NCBI RefSeq assembly: GCF_014109725.1
Contig: NZ_CP058554.1
Location: 2,418,001-2,482,000, forward strand
Reading direction: 5' to 3'
Origin: Comamonas piscis
GTDB lineage: Bacteria; Pseudomonadota; Gammaproteobacteria; Burkholderiales; Burkholderiaceae_C
DNA length: 64,000 bases
Under the pieces are notes generated by a model. It had not been told where the DNA came from. It worked only from the letters and a program-made list of their open reading frames with translations, and made no database searches. Of the stretch, positions 63,053 through 64,000 are shown piece after piece (the first letter of the stretch is position 1; the number at the start of each line of letters is the position of its first letter). The translations under genes were made by a program, and so were the position numbers.

Positions 63053-64000
63053 TTGTCAGGCTTTGCCAGAACGGCTCACGTGCAGCGGCCGTATCTGGCT
63101 TTGTGCATCGCAGCTTGCCTGCAGGTGGGCTTGTATAGACACACGATAAGCCCGTCGGCTTGTATGCACGGCAAAGCCAGGGTCTTCTTTGGCGCTGATT
63201 CATGGCATCGACCGCTTGTACGCGCTCTAAATCCGGTGATTGCCGACGTCTACGCGACCAGATACCGCCAGGGATGCTCTGCAAAACCCTCGCCAAGCGG
63301 GATGGGCCGGGTGATCATTGAGATCACCGGCAATTTTCCCAGCTCTGATCCCGCCAGCATCACGAACTCTGCCCGGGTAGATACTCCCGCCGGTGTGACC
63401 GATCCGGACATGGCTACTAATATCAGCGTGGTGAGTACCGCCATGTCCTATAAAACCGATTTGGCGGTGACCAAGACACAGAGCAGCAATGTGTTTGCAT
63501 CGGGGGTTCCGGTGACCTACACGATGACCGTGCAGAACAATGGCCCCGCCAGCGCTGATGGCGCCAATATTCGAGACAACCTGACGAATTTTGCCAATTA
63601 CATGTCGGGCTCGCCTTATGACTACCTGACCATTACCAATACCTTTGTCAGCTGCACGGCATCGGGTGGAGCCATTTGCCCCGCCAGTTCCAACTTCAAT
63701 AGCCAATCTGCCACCGGGATTGACTATGCGTTATTCAATACCTCCGTGCCCACCTTGCCGTCGGGAGGTTTGATCATCGTTGTCTACACGATGACGCCGA
63801 CCATTACCGGTGCACAGCGCTGAAGTACCGGCACCGGGTATTTGCAAAACAGGTTTGAGGCATCGGTACCTGCCGGTATGACCGATTCCGATTACAACAA
63901 CAATGCGGCGCAGGTCAGCCTCTCCACACCGCCGTCGCCCAACTGCCCGCAGGCAGATCTGGCAGTGACCAAAACGCAGAGTACGGATGTATTTGCCGCT
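63053..64000 (+). pseudogene. DUF11-repeat surface protein, disrupted and incomplete
   Basis: From about 63275 the frame reads as DUF11 repeats: GRVIIEITGNFPSSDPASITNSARVDTPAGVTDPD, then KTDLAVTKTQSSNVFASGVPVTYTMTVQNNGPASADGANI. A TGA at 63821-63823 interrupts it. The same frame resumes at once with GYLQNRFEASVPAGMTDSDYNNNAAQVS and a further ADLAVTKTQSTDVF, and is open to the window end. The 5' part (63053-63270) is open but unlike any DUF11 or signal sequence, so the true start seems lost. It is probably a decayed long adhesin-like gene, a relative of the neighbour at 61602. Confidence 0.7.

Noticed and set aside
63821..63823. Selenocysteine or other recoding of the TGA in the DUF11 gene
   Set aside because: There is no hairpin of the SECIS kind obvious after it, and DUF11 adhesins are not selenoproteins; a nonsense mutation is simpler.

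Overview
The window reads as a chromosomal segment of a GC-rich betaproteobacterium, most likely a member of the Comamonadaceae (Comamonas/Delftia/Acidovorax type). The reasons are three orphan Bug/TctC-type periplasmic receptors, general porins, a ben/cat benzoate operon with a CatR/BenM-like regulator, an IPTL-CTERM-like surface protein and a dispersed intergenic repeat. No rRNA, tRNA, CRISPR array or recognisable insertion sequence was seen. Functional calls come from reading motifs and family resemblance by eye; no database search was run.

Layout. 1-3204: the tail of a DapA-family gene, a Bug receptor, an SDR and a D(-)-tartrate dehydratase. 3205-35708: a large catabolic region. The plus-strand operon 3654-11850 holds a LivK-type binding protein, an SDR, a Bug receptor, two acyl-CoA dehydrogenases, an NDP-forming acyl-CoA synthetase and a SnoaL-like protein. 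It is followed by a porin (12056), a TetR regulator (13440) flanked by two inverted copies of a ~115-bp repeat, and an enoyl-CoA hydratase (14443). The minus-strand operon 28505-20710 holds a CoA ligase, an SMP-30-type lactonase, an SDR, LivG-F-H-M and another SDR. Diverging from it, 28760-35708 holds a Baeyer-Villiger-type monooxygenase, a fused hydratase/3-hydroxyacyl-CoA dehydrogenase, a thiolase and a large acyl-CoA dehydrogenase. Four near-identical palindromic boxes (around 3567, 15255, 28537 and 28640) lie upstream of the four transcription units with a clear catabolic role, so they probably form one TetR-controlled regulon. The inferred pathway is uptake of a cyclic substrate, ring oxygenation to a lactone, lactone hydrolysis, CoA activation and beta-oxidation.

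Two AT-richer inserts interrupt this. At ~15.3-20.65 kb there is a decayed gene, a protein with two nuclease-like domains (16228) and a Rad50/RloC-like zinc-hook ATPase (17542). At ~35.7-38.2 kb there is a single NERD-SF1 helicase. Both look like defence or mobile cargo. At 38938-41720 two translationally coupled dynamin-like GTPases sit immediately downstream of the benzoate operon.

41758-52101 is a complete benzoate-to-muconolactone-to-3-oxoadipate-enol-lactone unit. catB-catA-benABCD-rid-mfs-catC-bug are all on the minus strand, and a divergent LysR gene is separated from catB by a textbook ATAC-N7-GTAT site.

52.3-64 kb is general accessory content: a GNAT acetyltransferase, a LysE exporter with a divergent Lrp regulator, a Fur/FecI/FecR/TonB-receptor iron-uptake unit, an excalibur protein, a secreted beta-helix protein, an IPTL-CTERM-like lectin/DUF11 protein and a DUF11-repeat gene broken by an in-frame stop.
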